The notes under the pieces: model-generated | Seen by the model: the letters and a program-made list of their open reading frames with translations, nothing else | Told to the model about the DNA's origin: nothing | Database searches by the model: none | Shown here: positions 49,564-61,738 of the stretch, one piece after another | Layout: every line of letters begins with the position of its first letter | Position numbering within the stretch: position 1 is the first letter of the stretch | Source of the DNA: Taenia hydatigena | Lineage: Eukaryota > Platyhelminthes > Cestoda > Cyclophyllidea > Taeniidae | NCBI GenBank assembly: GCA_036345935.2 | Contig: JADWOT020001179.1 | Location: forward strand, 1-64,000 | Length of the DNA: 64,000 bases | Direction: 5' to 3' | Position numbers and translations under genes: made by a program

Positions 49564-49663
49564 TTAAGACTTCCACAAACGCAGAATACCAGATGAGGCA
49601 TCCTCTTCATCTGTCGGTGTTCGAATCACTTCACTATGCATGATGAGTCTTTTTGTTCCGTTT
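49564..49663 (-). CDS. Possible C-terminal exon (unknown)
   Basis: A strong acceptor, CCCATTTTGTCTGTGCAG, precedes an open frame on the minus strand reading NGTKRLIMHSEVIRTPTDEE and DASSGILRLWKS to a TAA. Composition is typical of a hydrophilic protein end. There is no upstream exon that I can join to it and no recognised family, so it may be a chance frame. Confidence 0.25.
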
Positions 49664-49789
49664 CTGCACAGACAAAATGGGATCTTAGCTACATTACAGA
49701 CGAATCGCCACCATTCTGTGACACTCCTTGAACTGCTTTGCAGTGGTTTACGATCCTTTATACCACTTCGATTCGGTTTTTGAACAGAG

Positions 49790-50750
49790 GAGAAGGAAGG
49801 CAAGAAGACTTCTGCGGTGCATAAATGGGTGATTGGAAAGAAAGAGAAGGGATGAAGAGGACAAGGCATCTGCGGCGATTAAGTGAATGCGTGGCAATGA
49901 AGGCCAGCGTTTATTTGTGTCAATGAAGTGTTAGGCGGGGAGGCAGGGAAAGTGAGGTAGGGAGAAGGAGAGGGAATGCTGGTTAGTAGGATTCAAAGAA
50001 AAGGCTGTGATGTAGAAGCACATGCATGAGACTTAAAATAACAGTATCCATGATAAAAATATAAAAGGAATTATAGGAACAATACGCCAACATTAAATGA
50101 AAGTAGGAAGAATGGTAAAAATGATTGCATTTCACTTGCGAAGAGCATCGAAAAAGAAGAAAACAAGAAGGATAAAAAAGAAATATTGAAATGGAAGGAG
50201 CGTCATACACGCAATGGATTGATATGAGAGATTTGGGAGTAGATAAAGGAAAAGTAAACAAATATGTGTCACATATTTGTGATGGTGAAAAAAGAGGGCG
50301 AAAAGAAAAAAAAATAGTAAAGGCGAACTTGAGCGAACCAAGTTTATGAATGAAGAAGGGAGAGAGCATTTGGCTTGCAGTTACAAAATCTTTTAGATTT
50401 TCTTTTTAAGAAGGAGATGCATTGAAAGAATGATTTATGGCAGTCTGGTGAGGTGCGTAGTACATCGATATTAATAAAAGGGAACGAGGGAGGAAGAACA
50501 AGAGAACCCTTACCTCCCCTTCATAACTGCAATATAAAAATAATAAGATAAAAACGAAAACAATGAAAAGAAGGTGTATGAGGAAAGAGAGAAAGAAGGG
50601 ACGAAGGAGATAAAGGAGGTAGAAGGGAGGGTCAGTAGACGTGATGGTGGTGGGTGGAAATAGGTGAAGGTTGGATGACAAATAAATAACTAATTTTACT
50701 TAAGCAAAAAGAAGAAAAGAAGCAAAACGAGAAAGAAAATGGAAGAAATC
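49790..50750 (+). repeat. Purine-rich strand block 2
   Basis: The plus strand is dominated by A and G for almost 1 kb, with runs such as AAGGAGAGGGAATG and AAAGAAGGGACGAAGGAGA. A dyad GTCACATATTTGTGAT lies at 50268-50283 and another (ATCACATATGTGTGA) near 50782. The minus-strand ORFs (49983-50681) are Phe/Leu/Ser-rich translations of the pyrimidine strand, not genes. Confidence 0.75.
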
Positions 50751-51339
50751 CTGTTGGGTGGTTCGACTACAATTGCAAGTATCACATATGTGTGAAGGTA
50801 GGCAGGTAGATTGGATGAGGTTAAAAAACAGTGGATTCAAAGGCACTAAGGCCAAGGACATGGCCTACTTAACAAATTGCAAAGAAGCCTTTTTGATAAG
50901 TAAGATTGCATTTTATTTAAATGGAATTTGTTATAAAAAGGAAACTCTTGAAGACGAAGAGGAGAGGAAGGAGTGGCTGCTCTGCATTAATTGAAAGGGC
51001 AACAGTGGTAGTAGTTAGCCCTAAAATGGCGTAAAATAACTACGAGGCCTGGATTATATTGGTAGTTTATGCAGCAAAATCCAAATTCAAAAGCGATTTC
51101 CAAAGAATTGAAAATGAGACGAATTATCTCCGGGATACACCATTACGTCATCTAAACTTGGAACGATGTTTAACCCCCGTCCATGGGTACGTTTAAGGGT
51201 GACTGGAGGGAGTAATCATGTAAAGGCTTGCCTACTTGCCTCAATCAGCTGCAGCTGCTTGAAACGTCCACAGTATCGAATATCAATGCAAATTTACACA
51301 CATCCACATCATCCGCATAGCGCTGTTTCATTTTAAATG
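50751..51339. other. Unassigned stretch
   Basis: A 78-codon plus-strand ORF (50758-50994) has no recognised domain. No duplicated partner was seen. Confidence 0.4.
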
Positions 51340-52920
51340 GCCTTTACTTCCCCGTAGCCTCATTATCTGAAGTCGGCAGTAAATAGAGCACAGGAAATTT
51401 GCACCTAACACTTGCCAACTCAGAAAAGCCTCCTTCTTCCAATGCACTTTTAGCAGTCCGCTACCTTACCGACATCTCCTTGGCATAGCATCGAACCGGT
51501 CTACAAGTCGGGTTTAAATCCACGATCAGTCTGCTTCGATCATTTATCTTGGCTGTACTATGGGTACGAACGCAGGAATCGCGTCTTTAATTCTACACCA
51601 CTAAGCAAAGATATCCAAATAATAATGCCAAATCTAATATATAACTAATAACAATAATAAAAATGTGCGGAAAACTCTGCACTGTAGAATCGAAATCACC
51701 TCATCATGGGCTTAGGTATTTCTGCCAAATAACGCTCAGACAACAAGTGGAGACGATGTCAGTGAATACAGTATTTTGCAGGCAAAACTGCTGCTGTTGC
51801 CTGTTGGTTTTGTGGCCCTACTTAAAGGAATTAAGTAGGAGCGTTCGAAGGGGATTAAGTCCACTGCAAATCAAGTTTAAATGCAGTGCACTAGTGCGGT
51901 TGCTTGTCATTTTGCGACCCATATCGACCTTGCGAAATATATAAAGAAGAAACACAAGTTTTGGATGCAAGCAAGGTGGATTAGGTGTCAGCAATTTATT
52001 TCCATTTAATATAAGTTGGACCTTTTTTGTCAAGAATGGTCTGTTTAACTTCTTGGTAGAGTTCCTCATATGATGGCTAACGTCCCACTTGTGCGACTTA
52101 GCTAGATTTCATAGTGCAGTGAGCTTCTGCGTCGTAGGTGTTGCTGTGATTTCGACGAGGAGAGATGTTGGACTTCGCAAAGTAACTTATACAAATCATT
52201 AAGCCTACGATCTAAAGCGAATTAAGATTAACAAATTATAATAAAATACAACAGGAGAAAGGATTTATTGCATAAAAGCAAGTCGAAATTTCTACTAATT
52301 ACAGTAGGTTGGGTCAGGCTTTTTCTGCGCCCTCTATGTTTCCCAATTTCCCTTCTCTTTCTCAGCAAATTCCACCAGTTAGGTGAGTCTGGTTAAGGCA
52401 TGCCCAGAAAAGGAGGTGAATATTTGCAACTTTAGTGTATTTCATCTACCAGTATTCTATCCGGGTCTTATACGCAGGTTGATTTATAACAACTTAAGCG
52501 TTGGATCCACTTTAAGGAGAAAAGATCATGCAGGTGCATTAGCACCGACGCATTGTGCGTTTAATTTGGCGTCTGCTTCGATACACACAAAATGCCTGTG
52601 ACTTACCACTGAGGGGAGAACCTACTAGGAGGCTATAAGGTGTTAAAGCTAAAGAAAGGAGGAGGGGCATTAGGATAAGGAAAGGCAGAAAGACAGAGTG
52701 CGACACGATGAATAGGGTAAAAAGAAGGAAAGATGGAAGGAGGAAAGGAAGAAAGAGCCTCTGCCAATGTTGAAGAAGAACCCAGGTCTCATCTCGCTCC
52801 TGTGATTGCTTGATCTGTCACTGCAAAGTATCCCTGGCCAAAAAGTGGAACTTATGAGTCCAAGTCTACCTACCCCGATTAACGACAAATTCCAGTTCTA
52901 TAGTACTCCGACGAATAATT
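51340..52920 (+). repeat. Composite repeat E + D + purine tract, copy 2
   Basis: The left part (51340-52060) is a third copy of sequence at 30050-30770 and 59270-60000. The remainder matches 18090-18960 and 60000-60760, including repeat D (52250-52620) and a purine tract (52640-52780). Confidence 0.8.
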
Positions 52921-55900
52921 TTGATGAAGACATTAGATGTGGGATATTTGTTGTCTATTATAATCAAGAATAGGGCAGAAACACACTTCACAGTCATCAG
53001 TCTTGGCATCATTTATGACGTCAGCTAATTTCATTGCAAGCAGACATGGTGCATTACCAGAGCATAATCTGTAGTCTCGAAGTCTCGTTCAGCAGCTTTT
53101 ATCTGCCATTAAAGCGACAATAAATTGCCTTAGTTAGCATGCCAAAATAGCTTAGCTTCAAACGCTTTAATCATTAAAACAAAAGAAGCGGAATTGACAT
53201 CGCCCATAGCAAAAACAGCCTCCTGACCAATTTACTAAAATATTACTTAATTTTAACTCCCTGAAATTCCTAAAAATGCTGCACTCCACTTACTTAAGAT
53301 GAGAATAAACCAACGTAAAAGACGTCCAGGTGATGAAAACCTCAAGGTTATAGAAAACAAAAAAACTATTTATTTCTGAAGCCCTTTAAAATTTTTCTGT
53401 CAACGGAAAGTGCTTTTTTTCAGTTACTTCTTCCTGCAGACACGCCACCAAAAATATGCGCCAAAAATCTCTCACAAAGAAAACCTTAGCAATGTATTGT
53501 TAATCATATAGCTACCAATGGTGAAATGAATTGTTTAGACATTCAAAATCAGTGCTTTACGTTTAGAACGTCAGGAGAAAAGAATAGGTGTGCGTTCTTC
53601 CTTCCTCACCACTAAAATGCTGTTAGTACAGTAAACAACTTGCCTGAATATCCTGATTTTAAAACGTCAGCATGCAAGCTCTGATAGTTGGGCAATATTT
53701 TTTGTAAACCGCCTAGAATTTGTGACTTTATTCTTCACTTCCGCAAATGACGAGTAGCACGATGATGCAAAGTTTTATGCTCTGCTTTATAGCGTTTTGG
53801 CATTAGAGGAAGATCGTCCTCTGGGCTTGAACGGCGCGGTAAGCATTTCATCTTTGCGCAACTTCAAATCTCAATGCAAAGAATAAGATTTCGAAATTAC
53901 AATTTAAGAAAACCTGGAATCGGTCGTTACGACTTGACCTCGGTGTTGCACAACTGAAGGTGCACCAGTCACCCATTCGCATCGACCCGCAAGAAGAATA
54001 ACTAGGAGGTACAAATCCTGCAGAATGATGCCTAAACCATTCGCAGAAGTTCACTTCCTTTAATAATGTTAACCATCCATATGCTGGCATCAAATAATTA
54101 CCCAGAGTGCTGGTATTGTTATTGGCATTGACAATGTGTATGGGCAATGATGATGCATGACAATGCGCTAGCCAAATGAGAAGGGTTGATTGGTCCCTAT
54201 CAAGGTAGTCGTGCCCCTTGTGCTGTAGTCTCAACCATCTTCCTTCTTCTAGGCTTTATCAAATCTTAAACCCGATTCAAAACACCTTTCCCTTCTTGGG
54301 CCTTATTCTGCTGTAAAGGGTTCCTCCTCTCTCTCCCGGTCACCCTTGATAGTAGAAGTCTACGTACGTTTAGACATCTTTAATATATGTGGGGTGATAA
54401 ATACACCTAGGCGAGATATGGGGTTCAGGCAGAGGACGCGTCACGCTCCAGCGAATCTCCGCGCTGCTCAGTCATGTGGTTCCAATTGACTTCCCGCCTC
54501 TGTCCTACCAAGCGCATTTAAAGAATTAAGTATTGCACAGCCTTATGCGTCAACACGCAATCAGTGATGATGCATTGTAGTATTACAGCACAGTCGATAG
54601 AGAGTGAAGTTGATTGTCTTCACAGAGGTCTAAGTAACCATTCGCTTGGAATTTATTTTGCTTTTAAAGACCATTCTTCTTTAGACACTTAACGACATTT
54701 CTTCGGCCATGCAATGCAAAAAGACTATGTCTCGTGAGATTTGGCATTGCGCCCTAACTCCCCACTCCTTCGACAAATATTTGTTTTGATTGCTTATCGC
54801 CTTGCAGTTGAGAAGCGAAAGAAGCTGGAATCAGCCGCAATAACAGAAATGTTTCGTTATATTAATCAAATGTAATTTGAATCGTATTTCTCGACTTTAC
54901 TTGTTTAAAAGTGGGATCAATTGTGCCTGTTGAAAAGGGTTCAATCGTCACGCCCGAGGAGATTGCTGAGGTTCGAACAACCTAATTAATCCTTAGAATA
55001 GCAAGGCTTTGATTTGCTCAGATGAATGCGGCAGCATTGAAGTCCATGCAGTGCGTCAATCTATCCTATCCACTTCACTCCTCAGGCATCTGACCTCCCC
55101 ATGATAACCATTGGTGTTATTAGAGTTCAACCGGATTGCAGTCAGATTTGAATGACATCCGTTCGAGTGAAATGTGCTCAAAAGGCAAGAGGAATCACGT
55201 TTACATGGTGGCTGAGTCAAAATTGTCAATCACTATGCAGAGCATAAATCTCACTCCCCATTAAATTTCACTGTTTCCCCGATGGCTTCAATTCGTCTTT
55301 CAATTGGTCTCTCAGGCCTGATACTCAGAAACAGGTGACCATTAGGTTGATGGTCAGTCAGCAGCGTTTCGCAATTTTACATAAGGTCATTTAAGAAGGT
55401 TAGAGTTATGCACATGACGCGTCAGATTTGTGCGAATTTTCACAAAGTGCACTAAATCAAAGAAGACTTTCCTTTTTAAGATCAGTGGTCAATGCTTGAT
55501 GATATTTTACTCCGAAATTTCAGCATTCCTTCAAGTTAAGCCACTTGGCGCAGCACTTCTTAGCAAGGCATAATATTAAGAGCATTTCTCCAATTAGGGA
55601 GAGATTGACATTTGTACAGGCAGAGTAAAATACACACGAGCTGCGTTTGTGTGCTCCTCACAGGGAACAAATTGGGCTGGGTTGTGGTGGTGCAGTGTCA
55701 TCCTTCGAAGTCAGCTTAACTGAACTTCTCACTACACGGACTCTACAGTCCTCAAGGTGTGCAATTTCGTTCAAGTTGCCAATATCCTCCACCAATGCTT
55801 GTAGGTATCCAATTCTTATGCCTTAAAGACGGTTGGAGCACTACGACTTCATTTTATCATAAGTGCTCAATAGATGTCAGCGCCAACTGTAATGCCATCA

Positions 55901-56609
55901 CATTGTATGGCATGCAAATAATAAATGCACATCATCATGAATGTTGGAGGTGTTCTGCACATTAAATCATTCATCTGCATTACTTGGGCACAATCCGTCA
56001 TAGCATGGCTCAATTTTGCCACACGGCCATGCTAAATCTGTTTCCAAGCTTAATGCACTCAATTAAAACTTTTGGTAACCTCTAAAAAATGGCAGTCATT
56101 ATTATCTTTTGTTAAGATGCCATTAGATCCTGTAAGTTTCTAGAAATTGGACACTTTTATAGTGTAAATTTGTTGCATATAACATATTTTGAAAGGTGAC
56201 ATAATTCGCATTCTTGGCATGATCGACGGAGACCTATGAGCACGTCATAAGCACAGCATTTTTGTAAATTAAACGCCCTAATGTCAACTCGCAGCAAAGT
56301 CAGAGGATTCAGGACCAAAGCTTTCCTATCCATGCAATAATCCGCATCGTTAAGGAGTCGCAGAAGTAGTGTCACGGAAACGCTATCGCAAATTTAGAGG
56401 GCACGAATAGCGATCTTTGACGTGATAAATCACCAATAATACCGACTTGCGATGTTGTGGAACGGTCAAAGAAAGCGCATCTTTTGGAAGGTTGTCAAAC
56501 CCCAAAACAACAATGCGACTGCAGCCTACTATTAAGCTAATGAGTATCCCATTCCTAAAGCCTCATATATCAGCGGAATTTAGCGCATTAAAATGTGTGC
56601 AAATATATA
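52921..56609. other. Mostly unique stretch without a supported gene
   Basis: The longest frame is 128 codons on the minus strand (53848-54234) and shows no domain. A short plus-strand frame at 54911-54985 reads SIVPVEKGSIVTPEEIAEV after an AAAAG acceptor-like site but is only 24 codons. No repeat partner was recognised. Confidence 0.45.
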
Positions 56610-59600
56610 TATCGCTCTAAGATGTTGTGGAAAGACCGGCCTTGATGAAGAAAAATTAGCAAGTCAACATCTAATTTAGAAGAAATGCGCAAACAGTTCT
56701 CGAACCAAAACCCATTCCCACGTTATTACGTAAAGGGTATTGAGGAGGACCTGCGGATGTTGCAGTGGAAAGGTGAGAACAAGCTTGCGCAAGAATGCTT
56801 TACACAAATGCTTTTCAATCCAGTCCGAATGACGGACCCATCGCCGACTTAACGACTGACAGGAAAGAGCGATGACATCTGCGTTTTTGACATTTTCGCA
56901 GTTGACACTAACGTCAAGTATGTAGTGCATGCATGCAAACGATATAAGAAACCGCCATTCTCTCGAGTCCCAAAACTACTACTCAACCTTTCTAGCTTCT
57001 TTAGCTACTTCTTCTAGAATGTTTAGTAAATTAGCAAAGTAAATTACAGGCTCCTTGCATCACTGTTATCGCTGTGGCGAGATTTCAGACGTCGGTCCTC
57101 ATCCTCCCCTCTGCAGTTCGAGTTGCACTTTACGGCTCTGCTCCGCCGAAATCACTCTATGAGTGACAGTCACAACAATTCTTCTGATTTGCCCTCTCTT
57201 GCTGTCAAACGATCTCTGCAAATGAATGCGTTCTGCAATGCTGATGTGTTCAACTACAGTAAAAGCAACGCAAGCTTCTCCTCCCGTGTAACTAACTCCA
57301 TTCGTCTTAAGCATAGTGAAATCGGCTCTCACTTAGGCCAACTACAATACCCACCTTACCGTCCTCCTTAGGCAGACTTAAAATCGAAGCTTGTATTTCT
57401 AGCCTTTGCAAGCCTTCATGGGCATCTCATCTATCAGTCGCTTCTAGGCATGTGTCTAATTGTTTAACTTCTAGTCCAGGCCACTGTCATTAACAGCACA
57501 TTATCAAAAATCATTGCCACCCTCATGTCCATTTTTGTAGCATTAAACGATTCGGCTACTTTAATAACTAGGCAAGCAAATTTTTGAAGAGGAGCACGGA
57601 TCATTGAAGTCATCAAATGTTAGACGCTCCATCTCCTTTAGTTGACTCGAAATTGCCTTTGATGCCTCTGCTCTTACGACTTCTAGGAACGGGTGTGTAT
57701 CATGCAGAGCAGGATGAATTCTAGATGCATCCCAGGGTAGGATTAACTCAAAATGTTTTGCTTTGAGGCTGTGATCATCAAATGGTAGTCAAGTCCTCAA
57801 TTTCTATGTGCATAACGATTTTGGTGAATTATTTTTAACAAGAAATTCAGCGAAGCATCGTAAAAATGCAAAGACATAGACAATCTGCATGCCTTTTCCC
57901 TTTTTCCGCATCCGCGTTACGGGATAAGTGGGATCAGTTCCTCAGAGAAAAACTGGTGATCCACAAGGATTGGAATACGATGCACTGCCATTGCAAAATT
58001 GCAGATCATAGGGGTCAAGAAGGCACAATTCATCTGTTTTATTATTAATTCGGCCTCTCACACTTTTACTGGACTACAAATGCTGCACGAATTAGCTTTT
58101 AAAACATGAAAAATCGTGTGATTCCCAGCATTGAGCTTAAAGTAAGTGAATTCCTGATGGGTTTCGACTTATGGGACCATTCCCAGCTGTTCAGACTTGT
58201 GTCCGCCCCTTCATCACCCTTGCATGTATTCATTAGAAGGACAGGATTCTGCTTAGTAGCATCAAATCTAAGGGACGGGCACGGTATATTAGGCTGCCGA
58301 GGAAAGAGGACCATGCAGTTGGCAGAGCATTGATGTGGAGTGGAATTTATGTCCTCCTCACAAACCGCCGGCCATAACTCACCCACTTGATATGCAGGCG
58401 GTCTAGCGTCTTCAGAGCAAGCAACTGACAAACTTATGAGTTTCGCGTACAACTGTTTTAACTGACGGACACCATTCTACGCATAGACATTTTTGCGACG
58501 AAGAATATGAGCGTTTTGTATTGCAGTGCTCCAGCAATAACCCTAAATGTCTTATGATTGCACAACGCTAAAATGGCACATTCTCAATCACAAACAATTG
58601 GACAGGTGACTACGTGAATACTGCTGAAAAAATATGACACTTCTATGGAATCAGCCGTGCTCTATTGAACGGTGGCAAGTGTGAATTATGGAATTTACCA
58701 GTTTGATAGCCTTCATGCATGGAATCATGCTGCAATCCCTCCTCGGACTAAGAAAGCTATGCTGAAATAATTACATGAATGCTAGCAGTTGCCGTGTGAA
58801 AGTCAAAAGATGCGTTGAATAAAAGGGGACTTAATTTGTTATAAAGGTCTGCCACTGAGTCTGCAATGATTACGTCGGAAGTTCAGCTTTACACCCTATG
58901 GTTGCCACAATCCATGGATTTTCGTCGATTGATTCGATCACTGAAAACCCATCCACCGCCACAGTCCCAGTACTTGCGTGCGCCATCTTATATGTGCTGA
59001 TACTTCTTCACAGCGAAAAGACACACAACGAACATTCAGCTGCTACAAATTGGCGCCTCCAAAAGCCTTTAGTTTTCTAGGCTCACAACCAGGATGTCTC
59101 CTCTGGCCAGCCGTAAGCGACTCATTGAGACTCTTCTTGTACACCTCCCTGCGTTGTGGAATGAACATTAGGCTGGGTGGTCAGTGAGCTTACGACAACG
59201 TAAACACAAGCCCAACTCGAAGTAATTGGCAGGTAGATATGGCAGATTTTATCTTAAATAGCAGTTATTTCTCCTAGCCTCATCATCTTAATTCGGCAGT
59301 GAATAGAGAACAGGAAAGTTGAATCTAACACTTGCCAACTCAGGAAAGCCTCCTTCTTTCACAGCACTCTTAGCAGTACACCACCTTACCGACATCTCCT
59401 TAACATAACGTCGCGACTGGTCTACAAGTCGGATTTAAACCCATGATCAGTCTGCTTCGAGCATCTATCTTGGCTATACAATGGATACGAACGCAGGAAT
59501 CGCGTCTTTAATTCTACACCGCTAAGCAAAGAAATCCAAATAATAATGCCAAATCTAATATTTACCAAATAACAATAATAATAAAGCGCGGAAAACTCTG

Positions 59601-60760
59601 CACTGTAGGATCGGAATCACCTCACTATGGGGCTTAGGTGTTTCTGTCAAATAACGCTAGGACAACAAGTGGAAACGATATCAGTAAACACACTATTTTA
59701 CAGGCAAAACTGCTGCTAAAGGAGAAAACGTATTTTCTAAGTGATGCATATTGTGCAATCAGGCGTACTTTAAACACATCACCTTGTCAACCCATTCCTT
59801 TTGGCTTCGTGGCCCTATTGAAAAGAACTAAGTAGGAGGGGTCGAAAGGGCAAAAATTTACTGCAAATCGAGTTTAAATACAGTGCACTAGTGCATTTGC
59901 TTGTCGTTTTGCGATCTATATCGGCCTTGCAAAATATATAAAAAAGAAACACAAGTCGTGGACGCAAGCAAGGCGGATCAGGTGTCAGTAATTTATTTCC
60001 ATTTAACATAAGTTGGACCTTTTCTGTCAAGAATGGTCTGCTTAATTTCTTGGTAAAGTTCCTCAAATGATGGCTAAAGCTCCACTTGTGCGACTTAGCA
60101 AGATTTCATAGTGCAGTAAGCTTCTGCCTCGCAGGCGGTGCTGTGATTGAAGCGAGGAGATACGTTTGACCTCGCAAAGTAACTTATATATATCATTAAG
60201 CCTACGATCTAAAGCGAATTGGGATTAGGAGATTAGAATGAATACAACAGGACAAAGAATTTATTGCATAAAAGGAAGTCAAAATTTCCGCTATATACAG
60301 TAGATCGAGTCAGGCTTATCTGCACTCGCTATGTTTTTCGAATTCCCTTCTCCTTCTCAGCAAGAACCATCAGTTAGGTGAGTCTGGTTAAGGCATTTCC
60401 AGAGGAGGTGGTGAATGTTGGCAACTTTAGTGTGCTTCATCTCACAGTATTCTATCCGGGTATTATACGCAGGTTGAGGACAGCAGTAAAGATGATTTAT
60501 AACAGCTTAAGCGTTGGATCCACTTTAAGGAGAAAAGATCATGCAAATGCATTAGCACCAATGCTTTGCGCGTTCATTTTGGCGTTTGCTTCGATACACG
60601 CAAATTGCATGCGACTTACCACTGAGGGGGAATCTACTAGTAGGCTATAAGGAGTCAAAGTTACAGAAAGGAGGAGAGGCATTAGGACAAGGAAAGACAG
60701 AAAGAAAGAAGGCAACACGGTAAATAGGGTAAAAAGAAGGGAAAGATGGAATGGCAGGTT
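56610..60760 (+). repeat. Segmental duplication 3, copy B, running into composite repeat E + D copy 3
   Basis: 56610-60000 aligns directly with 27570-30770. From about 59260 it also aligns with 51340-52780 and continues through repeat D (60240-60640) and a purine tract (60650-60760). An extra block of about 170 bp is present at 58200-58375. Confidence 0.85.
57117..57371 (+). CDS. Exon-like open frame conserved in duplication 3, copy B (unknown)
   Basis: Follows the acceptor CATCCTCCCCTCTGCAG and starts FELHFTALLRRN. It is open for 84 codons to a TAG that lies where copy A (28075-28416) reads on through ATG. Shared blocks are LPSLAV, RSLQM, NASFSSRVTNS and KHSEIGSHLG. The earlier stop suggests that this copy, or both, are remnants. 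Confidence 0.3.
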   Translation, partial: FELHFTALLRRNHSMSDSHNNSSDLPSLAVKRSLQMNAFCNADVFNYSKSNASFSSRVTNSIRLKHSEIGSHLGQLQYPPYRPP

Positions 60761-61180
60761 TCAAATTAGCAATTCTGTTGAGAGCTGCACTAAAGTGAAG
60801 CAGTAGCACGTGAAAACTGCCACCCAAGGTTCTGAATTAAATGTTCAGTAAAATGCCTATCAACAGCTAGAAAACTGAGCGCTCAACAAACAGTTAACAG
60901 GTTTCTTGGATCATGAGCTGTGTTCTGCCAAATGGCATCAAAAGCTTCTTTTTAAATCTTAGAGGTCAAGCGCTTACGTTTTAAAAGATGCATTGGGTGA
61001 TGGCGCTGAAATCGCTTCGTTGTTGTGTGAGGTCGTGAAATAAAGAAACCGGCGGAACGCAGTGGTTTGGTCAAGAAGTTGTGATAAGATTATGGCTTTG
61101 GGATTGCATTTAAGATGCTTGAATAGTAGAGATAGGCGAATAAATTAAGTGCCTTCAGATCGCCACCACGTAGAACATTG

Positions 61181-61738
61181 CTAGTACAGGTTCGCGCGCT
61201 CTTTTAGGTTATTAGCATTTTACACGTAAGAGGCAATGCTGCTGTCTTGCTCTGTCATTGATGGAAGATTAAAGGCGATCTCTGAGAAATTGTATCCTTG
61301 TTGTTTCCAAGGTTTTGGGAGGGGTTCCATGCGCAGAAGTTGGCTTTGGCTGTACTCGGGCTAGCAATCAGCATCCAGAGAGCCTTTAATACATAGGCTA
61401 TCATTCATATTGACGGAGATATTTGAATGTTGAGCGTGGTTTTATTTTCAAATGGCACATGTGGATGTCATCTATTGAAGGGGAAAATAATAATGAGCAA
61501 CGATTCTCTCCAGAGAATAAATAATTGCGTCAGATGGATAAACCACGTGTCCGCTTGATTGCAGACGGATTCTGGGGTGATCCGGGAGATAATGCAGAAC
61601 ATGTTGCCGTAGCTGCATGTGGTCTGAAGTGATCTAGTAGACGTTGTGATGCTGCAGAAGTGCATACTAGAAAGAGCCATTTCACAATGTTATTGCGAAA
61701 TAAAGGCGGCACTTTTGCCCATCTTGCAGCTTGCCTAA
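61181..61738 (+). pseudogene. Possible decayed reading frame (unknown)
   Basis: One plus-strand frame spans 186 codons with eight stops and no frameshift. Between stops it reads protein-like, for example EIVSLLFPRFWEGFHAQKLA, KGKIIMSNDSLQRINNCVRW and SDLVDVVMLQKCILERAISQ. Several stops could come from C-to-T changes at CAG or CGA codons. No family is recognised, so this may be coincidence. Confidence 0.2.

Noticed and set aside
49983..50681. Overlapping minus-strand ORFs rich in Phe and Leu that look like membrane proteins
   Set aside because: Same low-complexity effect from the purine-rich block; the hydrophobicity follows from TTT/CTT/TTC codons.
54911..54985. 24-codon protein-like frame (SIVPVEKGSIVTPEEIAEV)
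   Set aside because: Too short, weak acceptor, no neighbouring exon.
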